64,000 bases of DNA. It comes from JOPF136 sp963773835 (GTDB lineage: Bacteria; Acidobacteriota; Terriglobia; Acidiferrales; UBA7541). Positions 16,384-24,134 of this stretch are shown here, piece by piece (positions within the stretch are counted from its first letter, which is position 1; each line of letters begins with the position of its first letter). Location: the NCBI GenBank assembly GCA_963773835.1, contig CAVZCQ010000004.1, forward strand, positions 434,001 through 498,000. The letters run 5' to 3'. Under the pieces are notes generated by a model. That model made no database searches. It had not been told where the DNA came from and was given only the letters and a program-made list of their open reading frames with translations. The translations under genes were made by a program, and so were the position numbers.

Positions 16384-18642
16384 GTGATCGGAAGAGTCAT
16401 CTCCCATTACCGTCTGGAGGAGCACCTCGGGAAGGGCGGGATGGGCACAGTGTACAAAGCCGTAGACCTGAGATTGGACCGCCCGGTTGCAATCAAATTG
16501 ATATCTCCGAGCGGGGCGGTGGATGCGGCGCAGAAGGCGCGATTCGAGCGGGAAGCGCGGGCGGCTTCGGCGGTGGAGCACGTGAATGTGGGTACGATTT
16601 ATGAGTTTGATGCCACGGAGGAAGGGGAGCTGTTCATCGTCTCGGCGTATGTAGCGGGCCAGAGCCTGCGGACGCGGCTGGAAGCGGGACCGCTGGGGGT
16701 GGTAGAAGCGGTGCGCATTGCGACACAGATCGCGCAGGGGCTGGCCGCGGCGCACGGCGCGGGGATTCTCCACCGGGACATCAAACCCGCCAACGTGATG
16801 CTGACGCCCGAGGGCATCGTCAAAATCGTGGACTTCGGGCTGGCGAAACTGCCCCAGGATGCGGAGAGTTCAACGCCGGGAACGGCGGTGGGGACGATCG
16901 CATATATGTCGCCGGAGCAGGTGCGCGGGGATGCGCTGGACCACCGGACGGATATCTGGTCGTGGGGAGTGACGATGTACGAGGCGCTCGCCGGGCAACG
17001 GCCGTTCCGCGGCGATTCGCATCCAGCGCTCTCCAGCGCCATCCTGAACCAGGAGCCTCCGCCGCTGGGCGAGTGCCGCCCCGATGTGCCGCTGGAACTG
17101 GAGAGAGTGGTGATGCGGGCGCTCGGAAAGCGGCCCGAAGAACGGCAACAGAATGCCGAGGAAGTGGCGCGAGAACTGGAGCAGGTACCACCGCTTTCCG
17201 GCTCCGGGTTGGCGCGGAGGGAGATCGCGGCGTCGCGGGCGTCGATTGCGGTGCTGCCGTTTGCGAATTTGAGCAGCGAGGCGGACAGCGAATACTTCAG
17301 CGAGGGATTGACGGAAGAACTGATTCACTCGCTATCGCGGCTGCCGAACCTGCATGTGGTATCGCGCACCTCGGCGTTTGAATTCAAATCCAAACCCCAG
17401 GACGTGCGGAGAATCGCGGAGAAGCTGCGCGTTTCGACGGTGCTGGAAGGGAGCGTGCGGAAGTCGGGACAGAAGCTGCGGGTGAGCGTGCAACTGGTGA
17501 GCGCGGCGGACGGCTATTGCCTGTGGTCGCAGCGCTTCGAGGAAGACATGAAGGACGTATTCGAGATCCAGGACGAAATCGCGCGGACGATTACGGAGAC
17601 GCTGAAGGTGGAACTGGGCGGGGAGGGAGCGGATGCGCTGAACCGGCGGCGCACGAAAAATCTGGAAGCGTATGACCTGTACCTGCGGGGACGGTTCCAC
17701 TGGAACAAACGCGGGGGCGAGGGATTCGGGCGGACGCTGGAATGTTTCGAGGCGGCGCTGGCGCAGGAGCCGAATTACGCGCCGGCGTATTCCGGAATCT
17801 CGGACTACCACATCGCGGTGGCGTCGTGGGGCCTGGAGCCTCCGGGTGAGGCGTGGCCGAAGGCCAAAGCGGCGGTGAGCCGTGCGATGGAGCTCGACGA
17901 GCGGCTCTCGGAGGCGCACGCGTCGATGGGGACGATCCGGATGTGGTACGAGTGGAATTGGAAGGAGGCGGAGCAGGAGTTCCGGCGGGCGATCGAGCTG
18001 AACCCGGGACACCCCAACGGGCACGTGCAATACAACATCCTGCTGGTGCAGACGGGCCGTTACGAAGAAGCGGAACGGGAGATACGCGCCGCGCTGCTGT
18101 CCGATCCGCTCTCCATCTCCATTCACGCGTATCTTGCCGGGGTCTATCACTACCGGCGGGAATACGACCGGTCGCTGGCGGAATGCGCGCGGGCGCTGGA
18201 GCTGGACCCGGACGACATCGAGCTGCACGTGGTGCGGGGTTTGAACTACGAGCAGAAGGGGATGTACGAGCAGGCCATCCGCGAGCTGGAACGGGCGCGC
18301 GAACTTTCCGGAAATAACCCGCTGATCCTGGGGCCGCTGGGGTCGTGTTATGGCGGGAGCGGGCAGAAGGCGCGCGCGATGGAACTGATTGCGGAGCTGG
18401 ACCGGGTGGCGAAGCAGGCCTACGTGCCGCCGATCACCTGGGCGATGATTTACCTGGGGATGGGGGAGAAGGACCTCGCGTTCGAGTGGCTGGAAAAAGC
18501 GGCAGAAGCGCGAGATGTTCTGCTGTGTTATCTGGGCGCGGGGCCGATCTACGACAGCCTTCACAGCGACCCGCGTTACGGCGAGCTTCTGAAGCGGCTG
18601 GGGCTTCCTCCCGTCACAGGGTGGGAAACACTGACGACGTAA
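16384..18642 (+). CDS. Ser/Thr protein kinase with TolB/FlgO-like domain and TPR repeats
   Basis: Hanks-type kinase of 752 aa from a GTG start preceded by GGGGGAG. The glycine loop is GKGGMG (16-21), the ATP lysine K38, the catalytic loop HRDIKPAN (130-137) and DFG 150-152; GTIAYMSPEQ and DIWSWGVTMYE complete the domain. Residues about 285-420 form the AVLPFANLS.../VLEGSVRKSGQ domain found in many acidobacterial kinases and adenylate-cyclase-like proteins. The rest is TPR repeats. I see no transmembrane segment, so it is probably cytosolic, unlike many relatives. It starts 37 bases after the oxidase gene and is likely in the same transcript. Targets unknown. Confidence 0.92.
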   Translation: MIGRVISHYRLEEHLGKGGMGTVYKAVDLRLDRPVAIKLISPSGAVDAAQKARFEREARAASAVEHVNVGTIYEFDATEEGELFIVSAYVAGQSLRTRLEAGPLGVVEAVRIATQIAQGLAAAHGAGILHRDIKPANVMLTPEGIVKIVDFGLAKLPQDAESSTPGTAVGTIAYMSPEQVRGDALDHRTDIWSWGVTMYEALAGQRPFRGDSHPALSSAILNQEPPPLGECRPDVPLELERVVMRALGKRPEERQQNAEEVARELEQVPPLSGSGLARREIAASRASIAVLPFANLSSEADSEYFSEGLTEELIHSLSRLPNLHVVSRTSAFEFKSKPQDVRRIAEKLRVSTVLEGSVRKSGQKLRVSVQLVSAADGYCLWSQRFEEDMKDVFEIQDEIARTITETLKVELGGEGADALNRRRTKNLEAYDLYLRGRFHWNKRGGEGFGRTLECFEAALAQEPNYAPAYSGISDYHIAVASWGLEPPGEAWPKAKAAVSRAMELDERLSEAHASMGTIRMWYEWNWKEAEQEFRRAIELNPGHPNGHVQYNILLVQTGRYEEAEREIRAALLSDPLSISIHAYLAGVYHYRREYDRSLAECARALELDPDDIELHVVRGLNYEQKGMYEQAIRELERARELSGNNPLILGPLGSCYGGSGQKARAMELIAELDRVAKQAYVPPITWAMIYLGMGEKDLAFEWLEKAAEARDVLLCYLGAGPIYDSLHSDPRYGELLKRLGLPPVTGWETLTT

Positions 18643-18711
18643 CGGGGATTGTCCTCGACACGCCTCTACGAACACTCAATAGCTGCCTCGGGAACTGGTG
18701 GAACTGCGGAC

Positions 18712-18787
18712 GGTAGGTCGCGGAGATAACTTCGGGGCCAATGCCGTTGACGGGGATGACGGCGATGCGATCGGAAGAGGAGGACAT
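18712..18787 (-). pseudogene. Remnant of the isopropylmalate dehydrogenase family (N-terminus only)
   Basis: The minus strand reads an ATG, then SSSSDRIAVIPVNGIGPEVISAT, split as SSSSDRIAVIP and VNGIGPEVISAT. This matches the N-terminus of the gene ending its 5' part at 15053 (RIAVIPGDGIGVEV). The GDG loop is altered to VNG, and homology stops after about 25 codons. The upstream DNA is also shared: GCGGGAGGCGAA and TAGCA..GCG occur at both sites. The two copies bracket the peptide/oxidase/kinase cassette in direct orientation. Confidence 0.7.
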
Positions 18788-18849
18788 GGCGGGAGGCGAA
18801 GGTAGCATGCGTGGGCGAGGGGGGTAATGCGGGGGCTTGGATCGGCCTC

Positions 18850-19422
18850 CTAGCCTTTTGTCCGTATGCCTGCAACCAGGGTTTTTTCTAGAAACTCCAG
18901 CATGAACTGCTCTTCGTAACGCCCCAGCCACAAGCCAAACCGTGGAAGAAAGATGCCAAAGAGGACAATACATGGCGGCACCAGCAATCCCAAAACCGGG
19001 TCCCCTTTCCCGTAGTCGCCCCCTGTGACGAGGTCCCAGAGACTGAAGAGGAACATAGTTCCCCCGAAAAGGACGGCCGCTCCCAACCACACCCGCATAA
19101 AGATTCTCGTCCATCGCGGGGCGTCGAAATATCCTTCAATGGTCGTGCCTTGCTCTTGTGGCACGAGGTTTCCGTAGAATTGCGGAGCGAAGTCGTTACG
19201 CCAGTTTCTCCGCTTATGCAACTGAAACCTGTAGCCATCAATCCGCCCTATCACAGGCTTGGTGCCCCTGTAACCAGAGAGCGAAAAGATTGTGAGTCGC
19301 TCCGGGTCAATCGATTCAGACAGTCGCCGGATGCATTCCTGCTCGTCAAAGTCTGTATGCAGACTAATGAAATGTCTGACTTGTACGAAACGTCTCGCTG
19401 CCACGAATTGGGAGTATAGCAT
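18850..19422 (-). CDS. Hypothetical membrane protein
   Basis: A 190-aa protein of unknown family. The first 105 residues are soluble, with an FDEQECIRRLSESIDPERL segment and a basic RFQLHKRRNWRNDF stretch. Two predicted membrane helices follow (about 107-130 and 140-165), then a short C-terminal amphipathic tail. Its base composition is less GC-rich than its neighbours, which may indicate acquisition. It ends about 60 bases from the decayed dehydrogenase fragment and starts next to the EamA stop. I can assign no function; an ATG start at 19422 is taken. Confidence 0.65.
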   Translation of the reverse strand: MLYSQFVAARRFVQVRHFISLHTDFDEQECIRRLSESIDPERLTIFSLSGYRGTKPVIGRIDGYRFQLHKRRNWRNDFAPQFYGNLVPQEQGTTIEGYFDAPRWTRIFMRVWLGAAVLFGGTMFLFSLWDLVTGGDYGKGDPVLGLLVPPCIVLFGIFLPRFGLWLGRYEEQFMLEFLEKTLVAGIRTKG

Positions 19423-19449
19423 CGTGGTGGCCGACTCTTGCTTAGAACC

Positions 19450-20334
19450 CTAGGTGGATTCTCCGGACGTCTCGTCTTCGGCTTCGGTGCCGGCGGTGTG
19501 CCATTCGGTGAGCGCTACGCCGACGAGGACCAGAAGGCCGGAAAGGGCGAGTTGGCCGGTGTAGGCCTCGTGGAGAAGATAGACGCCGATGAGTGTGCCC
19601 AAAACTGGCTGGACATAGGTGAAAACGCCCATGCGAGAAGCCGCGAGGTGGTGGATGGCCCACATCCAGATGAGGTAGCCCACCAGCGAGGCGCCGAGGC
19701 CGATATAGAGAAGGGCGCCGTAGCCGATCCAGCCGACGCGAGACCAGTCGGTGTGCGCAATCTGGAGCACGGCGATGGGTGAAAGGAACAGAGCACCGAA
19801 ATAAAAAGGCCAGGCGGTGAGGGTGAGGGTGTCGAGACGGCGGGTGACGTGTTTGCCGACGATAGCGTACGCAGCGAAGCAGAGCGAGCCACAGAGAGTG
19901 AGCAGGTCGCCGCGGAGGGTGGGATTGCCGGAACCGAACCCGTGGCCCGCGGCAAGGAGGGCGACTCCCGCGAAGGCGAGGGTTACACCGGCGAGCTTGT
20001 TGAAGGTGAGGCGCTCCAAGCCGACGAGGACGGCGAGCAGCAGGATATTTACGGGGCCGATGGCGATGATGAGCGCGGAATGGCCGACGGTGGTGTAGGA
20101 AAGGCCGTAGATGAAGAGGCCCTGGTTGAAGCCAACGAAAAAGCCGAGCGCGGCGAGGATGCCGTAGTCGCGGGCGGTGAGTGGATGGCGGAGAGGGCGG
20201 CGGCGGCGAACGAAAAAATGGACGGGAATCATGAAGACCGCGGCGATGACGACGCGGAGACTGCCGATGGTGAGGCCGTCGAGTTCGTGGAAGCCGAATT
20301 TGGCCACCGGGTAATTGAAGGCCCAGATGAGCAT
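19450..20334 (-). CDS. EamA/DMT-superfamily permease
   Basis: Drug/metabolite-transporter family, about ten membrane helices arranged as two EamA repeats (…NYPVAKFG… and …AYAIVGKHVTRRLD…), probably exporting an amino acid or metabolite. The start is unresolved. The first in-frame ATG (20334) falls inside helix 1; the frame remains open upstream through about 20390 and on into a palindromic repeat with no ATG, GTG or clear ribosome binding site. The true 5' end may have been changed by the repeat at 20420. It lies downstream of the MenC/NSAR-like gene and is probably its operon partner. Confidence 0.82.
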   Translation of the reverse strand: MLIWAFNYPVAKFGFHELDGLTIGSLRVVIAAVFMIPVHFFVRRRRPLRHPLTARDYGILAALGFFVGFNQGLFIYGLSYTTVGHSALIIAIGPVNILLLAVLVGLERLTFNKLAGVTLAFAGVALLAAGHGFGSGNPTLRGDLLTLCGSLCFAAYAIVGKHVTRRLDTLTLTAWPFYFGALFLSPIAVLQIAHTDWSRVGWIGYGALLYIGLGASLVGYLIWMWAIHHLAASRMGVFTYVQPVLGTLIGVYLLHEAYTGQLALSGLLVLVGVALTEWHTAGTEAEDETSGEST

Positions 20335-20419
20335 GGCGAAGGCGATCAGGCCGTAGAGGAGAAAGGGATTGGTGTGGGGGCGCCAGGGAGAGGAAGGAGA
20401 AGAAGGAGAAGAGATAAGC

Positions 20420-20451
20420 CCACGGTCAGGAATGCTCTGACCGTGGCTACC
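20420..20451. repeat. Family A palindromic element between EamA and menC-like genes
   Basis: Ten-base arms CCACGGTCAG/CTGACCGTGG around GAATGCT, followed by CTACC. It differs by only three bases from the copy embedded in mazG at 22787-22818, which points to recent movement or conversion. Confidence 0.8.
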
Positions 20452-20459
20452 AGTGGCGC

Positions 20460-21566
20460 TCAGCGGAGGACCTCGCGGCGGACGGTGAGGCGTTCGATCA
20501 TGTCGAGTTTGGGCTCGAAGCCAGAGCCTGGGCGCTCGGGAGCGCGGATGGTGCCCTGGGGAGAAACCTCGACGGGCGGGTCGATGATGTCTTCGTGCCA
20601 GTAGCGTTTGCTGGCGGAGACGTCGCCGGGGAGGGTGAAATTCTCCAGCGTGGACATGGCGATATTGTGGGCGCGGCCGATGCCGGATTCGAGCATGCCG
20701 CCGCACCAGACGGGAATCGAGTGGTCGCGGCAGAGGTCGTGGATGCGGCGGGCGGCGGTGTGGCCGCCGACGCGGCCGAGTTTGATGTTGATGATCTTGC
20801 AGGCGCCGATTTCGATGGCGGCCCGGGCGTGGGCGAGCGAATGGATGCATTCATCGAGGCAGATGGGAGTGGAGGTGGCCTGTTGGAGCTCGCGGTGGGC
20901 GTACAGGTCGTCGTAGGCGAGGGGCTGCTCGAGCATCATGAGGAAAAAACGCTCGAAGGATTTCAGGTGCGGGATGTCTTCGGTGCGGTAATCGCAGTTG
21001 GCATCGCCCATGAGGCGGATGCGGGGGAAACGCTCGCGGAGGGTGGCGAGGGGCTCCACGTCGTGGCCGCGCTTGATTTTGATCTTGATGCGCTGGTAGC
21101 CGGCGCGGAGTTCCCCGGCGACGGTTTCGATGAGTTCGGCAGTGGTGGGTTTGATGCCGATGGAGACGCCGCAGGGAATTTCCTGTCGGGTCCCGCCGAG
21201 CAGGCGCCAGAGAGGGACATTTTTCTGGCGGGCTTCAGCGTCCCAGGCCGCGGTTTCGAGGCCGCCTTTGGCCATGTTGTGGCCGCGGACGCGGGCCAGC
21301 GAGTCCCAAATTTCGGCGGCGGAGGCGAATTCCCTTCCCCGGACCATGGGCCAGAGGAAATCGCGGAGGATGTGCCAAGCGGTGTCGATGGTTTCGTAGC
21401 TGTAGTAGGGGTCGGCATCCACAGTGGCTTCTGCCCAGCCGGAGACGCCGGAGGAAAGAGCTTCGAGGAGAAGGATGCGACGCTCGGTGGTGCGGTCGAA
21501 GCTCGTCTCGAAGGGAGTGACGAGGCGGAGACGAATTTCACGGAGGGTGAGTTGGTCGAGTTTCAT
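20460..21566 (-). CDS. Enolase-superfamily o-succinylbenzoate synthase / N-acylamino acid racemase-like
   Basis: Muconate-lactonising subgroup of the enolase superfamily, 368 aa. YQRIKIKIKRG carries the KxK acid/base lysine pair; LMGDANCDY, MLEQPLAYDD and CLDECI supply the Asp/Glu/Asp metal ligands; INIKLGRVGG supplies the second-face lysine. This pattern is shared by MenC (OSBS) and N-succinylamino acid racemases (NSAR). No other men genes are present. The gene overlaps a GNAT acetyltransferase gene by four bases, the arrangement reported for NSAR pathways that turn D-amino acids into L-amino acids. I therefore favour NSAR, without excluding OSBS. Confidence 0.85.
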   Translation of the reverse strand: MKLDQLTLREIRLRLVTPFETSFDRTTERRILLLEALSSGVSGWAEATVDADPYYSYETIDTAWHILRDFLWPMVRGREFASAAEIWDSLARVRGHNMAKGGLETAAWDAEARQKNVPLWRLLGGTRQEIPCGVSIGIKPTTAELIETVAGELRAGYQRIKIKIKRGHDVEPLATLRERFPRIRLMGDANCDYRTEDIPHLKSFERFFLMMLEQPLAYDDLYAHRELQQATSTPICLDECIHSLAHARAAIEIGACKIINIKLGRVGGHTAARRIHDLCRDHSIPVWCGGMLESGIGRAHNIAMSTLENFTLPGDVSASKRYWHEDIIDPPVEVSPQGTIRAPERPGSGFEPKLDMIERLTVRREVLR

Positions 21567-22366
21567 GTGGGATCAGGGGAGACAGGCAGGAATGCCTGTC
21601 CCACGAGTCGCTCGAGAACGTAATGGGTTTCGGGGCCGGCGGGCTCGATAGCGGTGACGGCAAAGCCGGCGGAAAAGTGGCGCTGGAATTGGGCGCGCAT
21701 CGCATCCTGGATGCGGACGGCAGAGGCAGGGTCGCTCTTAACAATTTGGTCAACGTCGTTGGGAAGACTAATCCGCACAGCCTCCGGACCGGACCGAGGA
21801 GGCAGTCGGCCTTCGACGGCGTCCCGGACGCGCTGGGACTCGAGATGCCATTCAGCGAGGAGACGGTCGGTGGGGATGCCGGAATGGAGCGGGCTGGTGG
21901 TGATGCCGTAGAAATTCGGCTGGTAACTGGAGATGACGGCGCCAAGGCGCATCACGTTGAACCAGGCGTTTTTGAGTTGGAAGGGGTCGAAGGTCCATTG
22001 AACGAGGCGAATTCCGCGCGCCAGCGCCTCCTGGCGCTGGAAAAATTTGAGGCGGCGGCCGATGCCGCGATTCTGGAATTCGGGGAGGACCGCGGTCATG
22101 TGGGAATGCAGAAAGGGCTCGGGTCGGCCGGCCGTAGGATGGCAGCCGACGATGGCGAAAGTGAAACCGATCATGCGAGTGCCTTCGAAGGCGCCGAGAA
22201 CCTGGCCGCCGGTTTCGGCGACGACGCGGATGATGGCAGCAGGAACGATTTCGATGTCGTCGGTCTGCCAGATGCGCTTTTCCATGGCGACACAGGCTTC
22301 GCAGTCTTCGAGCGAGTGGCAGAGGCGGATTTCGATGCCGGGCTGGGTGACGGCGCTTGTGGTCAT
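21563..22366 (-). CDS. GNAT-family N-acyltransferase (NSAR-associated type)
   Basis: Predicted acyl-CoA-dependent N-acyltransferase of 267 aa. The acetyl-CoA-binding motif lies in HMTAVLPEFQNRGIGRRLKFFQR (here HMTAVLPEF..QNRGIGRRLK). The adjoining IRLVQWTFDPFQLKNAWFN is typical of a GNAT group often encoded beside MenC/NSAR-like enolase-superfamily genes. It starts ATG at 22366, overlapping the mazG stop by four bases, and its stop overlaps the next start. The last dozen residues come from a palindromic repeat, so the C-terminus is unlikely to be conserved. Probable role: N-succinylation (or other acylation) of amino acids for the racemase downstream. Confidence 0.83.
   Translation of the reverse strand: MTTSAVTQPGIEIRLCHSLEDCEACVAMEKRIWQTDDIEIVPAAIIRVVAETGGQVLGAFEGTRMIGFTFAIVGCHPTAGRPEPFLHSHMTAVLPEFQNRGIGRRLKFFQRQEALARGIRLVQWTFDPFQLKNAWFNVMRLGAVISSYQPNFYGITTSPLHSGIPTDRLLAEWHLESQRVRDAVEGRLPPRSGPEAVRISLPNDVDQIVKSDPASAVRIQDAMRAQFQRHFSAGFAVTAIEPAGPETHYVLERLVGQAFLPVSPDPT
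21581..21604. repeat. Family A palindromic element encoding the GNAT C-terminus
   Basis: Eight-base arms GACAGGCA/TGCCTGTC around GGAA, then CCAC. It lies inside the GNAT coding region and is read as VGQAFLPV, residues about 254-262 of 267. Confidence 0.8.
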
Positions 22367-23196
22367 GGGGAGGCACGGTTCCGGGATTTGGCACGCTCCC
22401 AGAGGGCGTCGAGTTCGGCGGGAGAGGAGCGGTCGAGCGAGCGGCCGGAGCGTGCGGCGTCCTGCTCCATGGCGCGAAAGCGGGCTTCGAATTTTTCGTT
22501 GGCGCGACGGAGAGCCAGTTCGGGATCGAGTTTGAGGAAACGGGCGACGTTCATGGCGGCGAACAGAAGGTCGCCGGCTTCTTCTTCGAGGCGGTCGCGG
22601 TCGGCGGGAGGAGCGGCGCGAAGCTCGCGGATTTCTTCGGCAACTTTTTCGAGGACGGCATCGGCGGAAGCCCAGTCGAAACCGACGTTGGCGGCGCGGC
22701 GAGTGAGCTGATGGGCGCGCATGAGAGCGGGCATGGAGCGGGGGACTCCGTCGAGGAGAGAGGCGGGGACAGCGGCATCGGACGGCCCACGGTCAGAACT
22801 GCTCTGACCGTGGCTACCCGAGCGGCGTTCCTCGGCTTTGATTTGCTCCCAGTTTTTCAGCACTTCGGCGGCGTCGCGGGCCTGCGCGTCTCCGAAGACG
22901 TGGGGATGGCGGCGGACCATTTTGAGGTAAATGGCTTCGATGACGTCGCCGAGGTCGAAGGTGCCGGCGAGGCGGCCGAGTTCGGCGTGGAAGAGGATTT
23001 GGAGGAGGAGATCGCCCAGTTCGTCGGCGAGTTTTTTCGGGTCGCCGGGAGTATCGAGTGCGTCGAGGACTTCGTACGTCTCCTCGATCAGGTAGGTGCG
23101 AAGAGTTTCGTGGGTTTGCTGGCGGTCCCAGGGGCAGCCGCCGGGAGCGAGCAGGCGCTGCTGGAGGGCGACGAGGTCTTCAAATTTGCGCGACAC
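22363..23196 (-). CDS. mazG: Nucleoside triphosphate pyrophosphohydrolase MazG
   Basis: House-cleaning NTP pyrophosphohydrolase, 277 aa, two MazG domains. The N-terminal half has CPWDRQQTHETLRTYLIEETYEV and DELGDLLLQILFHA; the C-terminal half has EEIRELR and EEEAGDLLFAAMNVAR, which carry the EExxE/ExxD magnesium-binding sets. Between the halves, residues about 126-138 (SGSHGQSSSDRG) are encoded by a palindromic element, read through in frame. Homologues normally go directly from KAEE to SLLDGVP with a short linker. It is first in an operon with GNAT, NSAR-like and EamA genes. Activity should be retained because the insert is in the linker. Confidence 0.93.
   Translation of the reverse strand: MSRKFEDLVALQQRLLAPGGCPWDRQQTHETLRTYLIEETYEVLDALDTPGDPKKLADELGDLLLQILFHAELGRLAGTFDLGDVIEAIYLKMVRRHPHVFGDAQARDAAEVLKNWEQIKAEERRSGSHGQSSSDRGPSDAAVPASLLDGVPRSMPALMRAHQLTRRAANVGFDWASADAVLEKVAEEIRELRAAPPADRDRLEEEAGDLLFAAMNVARFLKLDPELALRRANEKFEARFRAMEQDAARSGRSLDRSSPAELDALWERAKSRNRASP
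22787..22818. repeat. Family A palindromic element inserted in frame in mazG
   Basis: CCACGGTCAG/CTGACCGTGG arms around AACTGCT, then CTACC. Near-duplicate of 20420-20451. It lies in the interdomain linker of MazG without breaking the frame. Confidence 0.85.
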
Positions 23197-23459
23197 GCGT
23201 TTGTACCCGTTGGGAAGCCATTTTAGTCAATCTAGGGTAGCGGAGAGGAAAGTACAAGAGACAAACCGGACGGGTAGGCGACCCAGCGCCTACCGGGGAT
23301 GGGCGCAATGCGGAGGGATCGGATTGCTGGGGTGCGGAAGCGGGCGTTCTTCCGGCTGGGGCAGACGAGGGATCTGCGGGCGGCTTGTTGCCGTTTGGGC
23401 ACGATGATAGACTGACTGATTATTGATTGCCCCGACGGAACAATTCATGAGGACTCTCT

Positions 23460-23987
23460 GTGGCGCACGATAAAAACGACACGAGCTTTCGCGTTATCGA
23501 CCGGAGGATGTTTACGGAGGAAGGCGAACTGCGCCCCGAGGCGAAGGAACAGGCGCAGAGGGAGAAGGCGGCAAAACCTGCCGAGGCCGCCAAACCAGCG
23601 GGAGGAGCCGCACCCGCGAGTCCGGCGCCGGCCGAGAAGGCTGCCGAGCCTGTGGGGGCTCCTGCGGGGGAGAAGGCTATTCCGGCGCGGTCGCCGTATT
23701 TCGATCTGCTGGTGAGGAGCCTGGCGAATCAGGCGGCGATGCTGCTGACGGGGATACAGGACCCGGCGACCGGGCAGACGATGGTGGACATCGAAGGGGC
23801 GCGCGAGGTGATCGACATGCTGGACGCGCTGCGGGAGAAAACGCGTGGGAACCTGGCGCCGGAGGAAGACAAAACTCTGGCGGAAATGCTGGGGTCGCTG
23901 AAATTCAGCTACCTGGAGATGAGCAAAGCAGCAGCAGCCGCGGTGGCACAGCAGGCGGGCGCGAGGAAAACGGCATCGCACCGGTGA
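23460..23987 (+). CDS. DUF1844 domain-containing protein
   Basis: Soluble 175-aa protein from a GTG start with GAGGA close upstream. Residues 1-30 are charged. An Ala/Pro/Glu-rich low-complexity linker spans about 30-78. The DUF1844 domain follows (FDLLVRSLANQAAMLLTG, GAREVIDMLDALREKTRGNL, EMLGSLKFSYLEM), then an Ala-rich tail. The family is common in Acidobacteriota and Deltaproteobacteria and has no known function. The 260-base region upstream contains one GTAGGCG/CGCCTAC hairpin (about 23273-23300) and no gene. Confidence 0.85.
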   Translation: MAHDKNDTSFRVIDRRMFTEEGELRPEAKEQAQREKAAKPAEAAKPAGGAAPASPAPAEKAAEPVGAPAGEKAIPARSPYFDLLVRSLANQAAMLLTGIQDPATGQTMVDIEGAREVIDMLDALREKTRGNLAPEEDKTLAEMLGSLKFSYLEMSKAAAAAVAQQAGARKTASHR

Positions 23988-24011
23988 GCGGGAAAACAGG
24001 AAAGACGGGGA

Positions 24012-24085
24012 TAAGATTTAACACGGAGGCCACAGAGACACGGAGTACACCGAGTTCGGAGAGAGACGGAGAGAACGAGAGAGAG
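24012..24085. repeat. Family D ACGGAG tract
   Basis: TTTAACACGGAGGCCACAG, then ACACGGAGTACACCGAG and GACGGAGAGAACGAGAG. It fills the DUF1844 / PhnP-like intergenic space. There is no T-run, so a terminator function is not indicated. Confidence 0.65.
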
Positions 24086-24134
24086 TTCCCGCCAGAATCC
24101 ACGCAGGTTTAGTACACTCTGACAGCAGGCTTCT

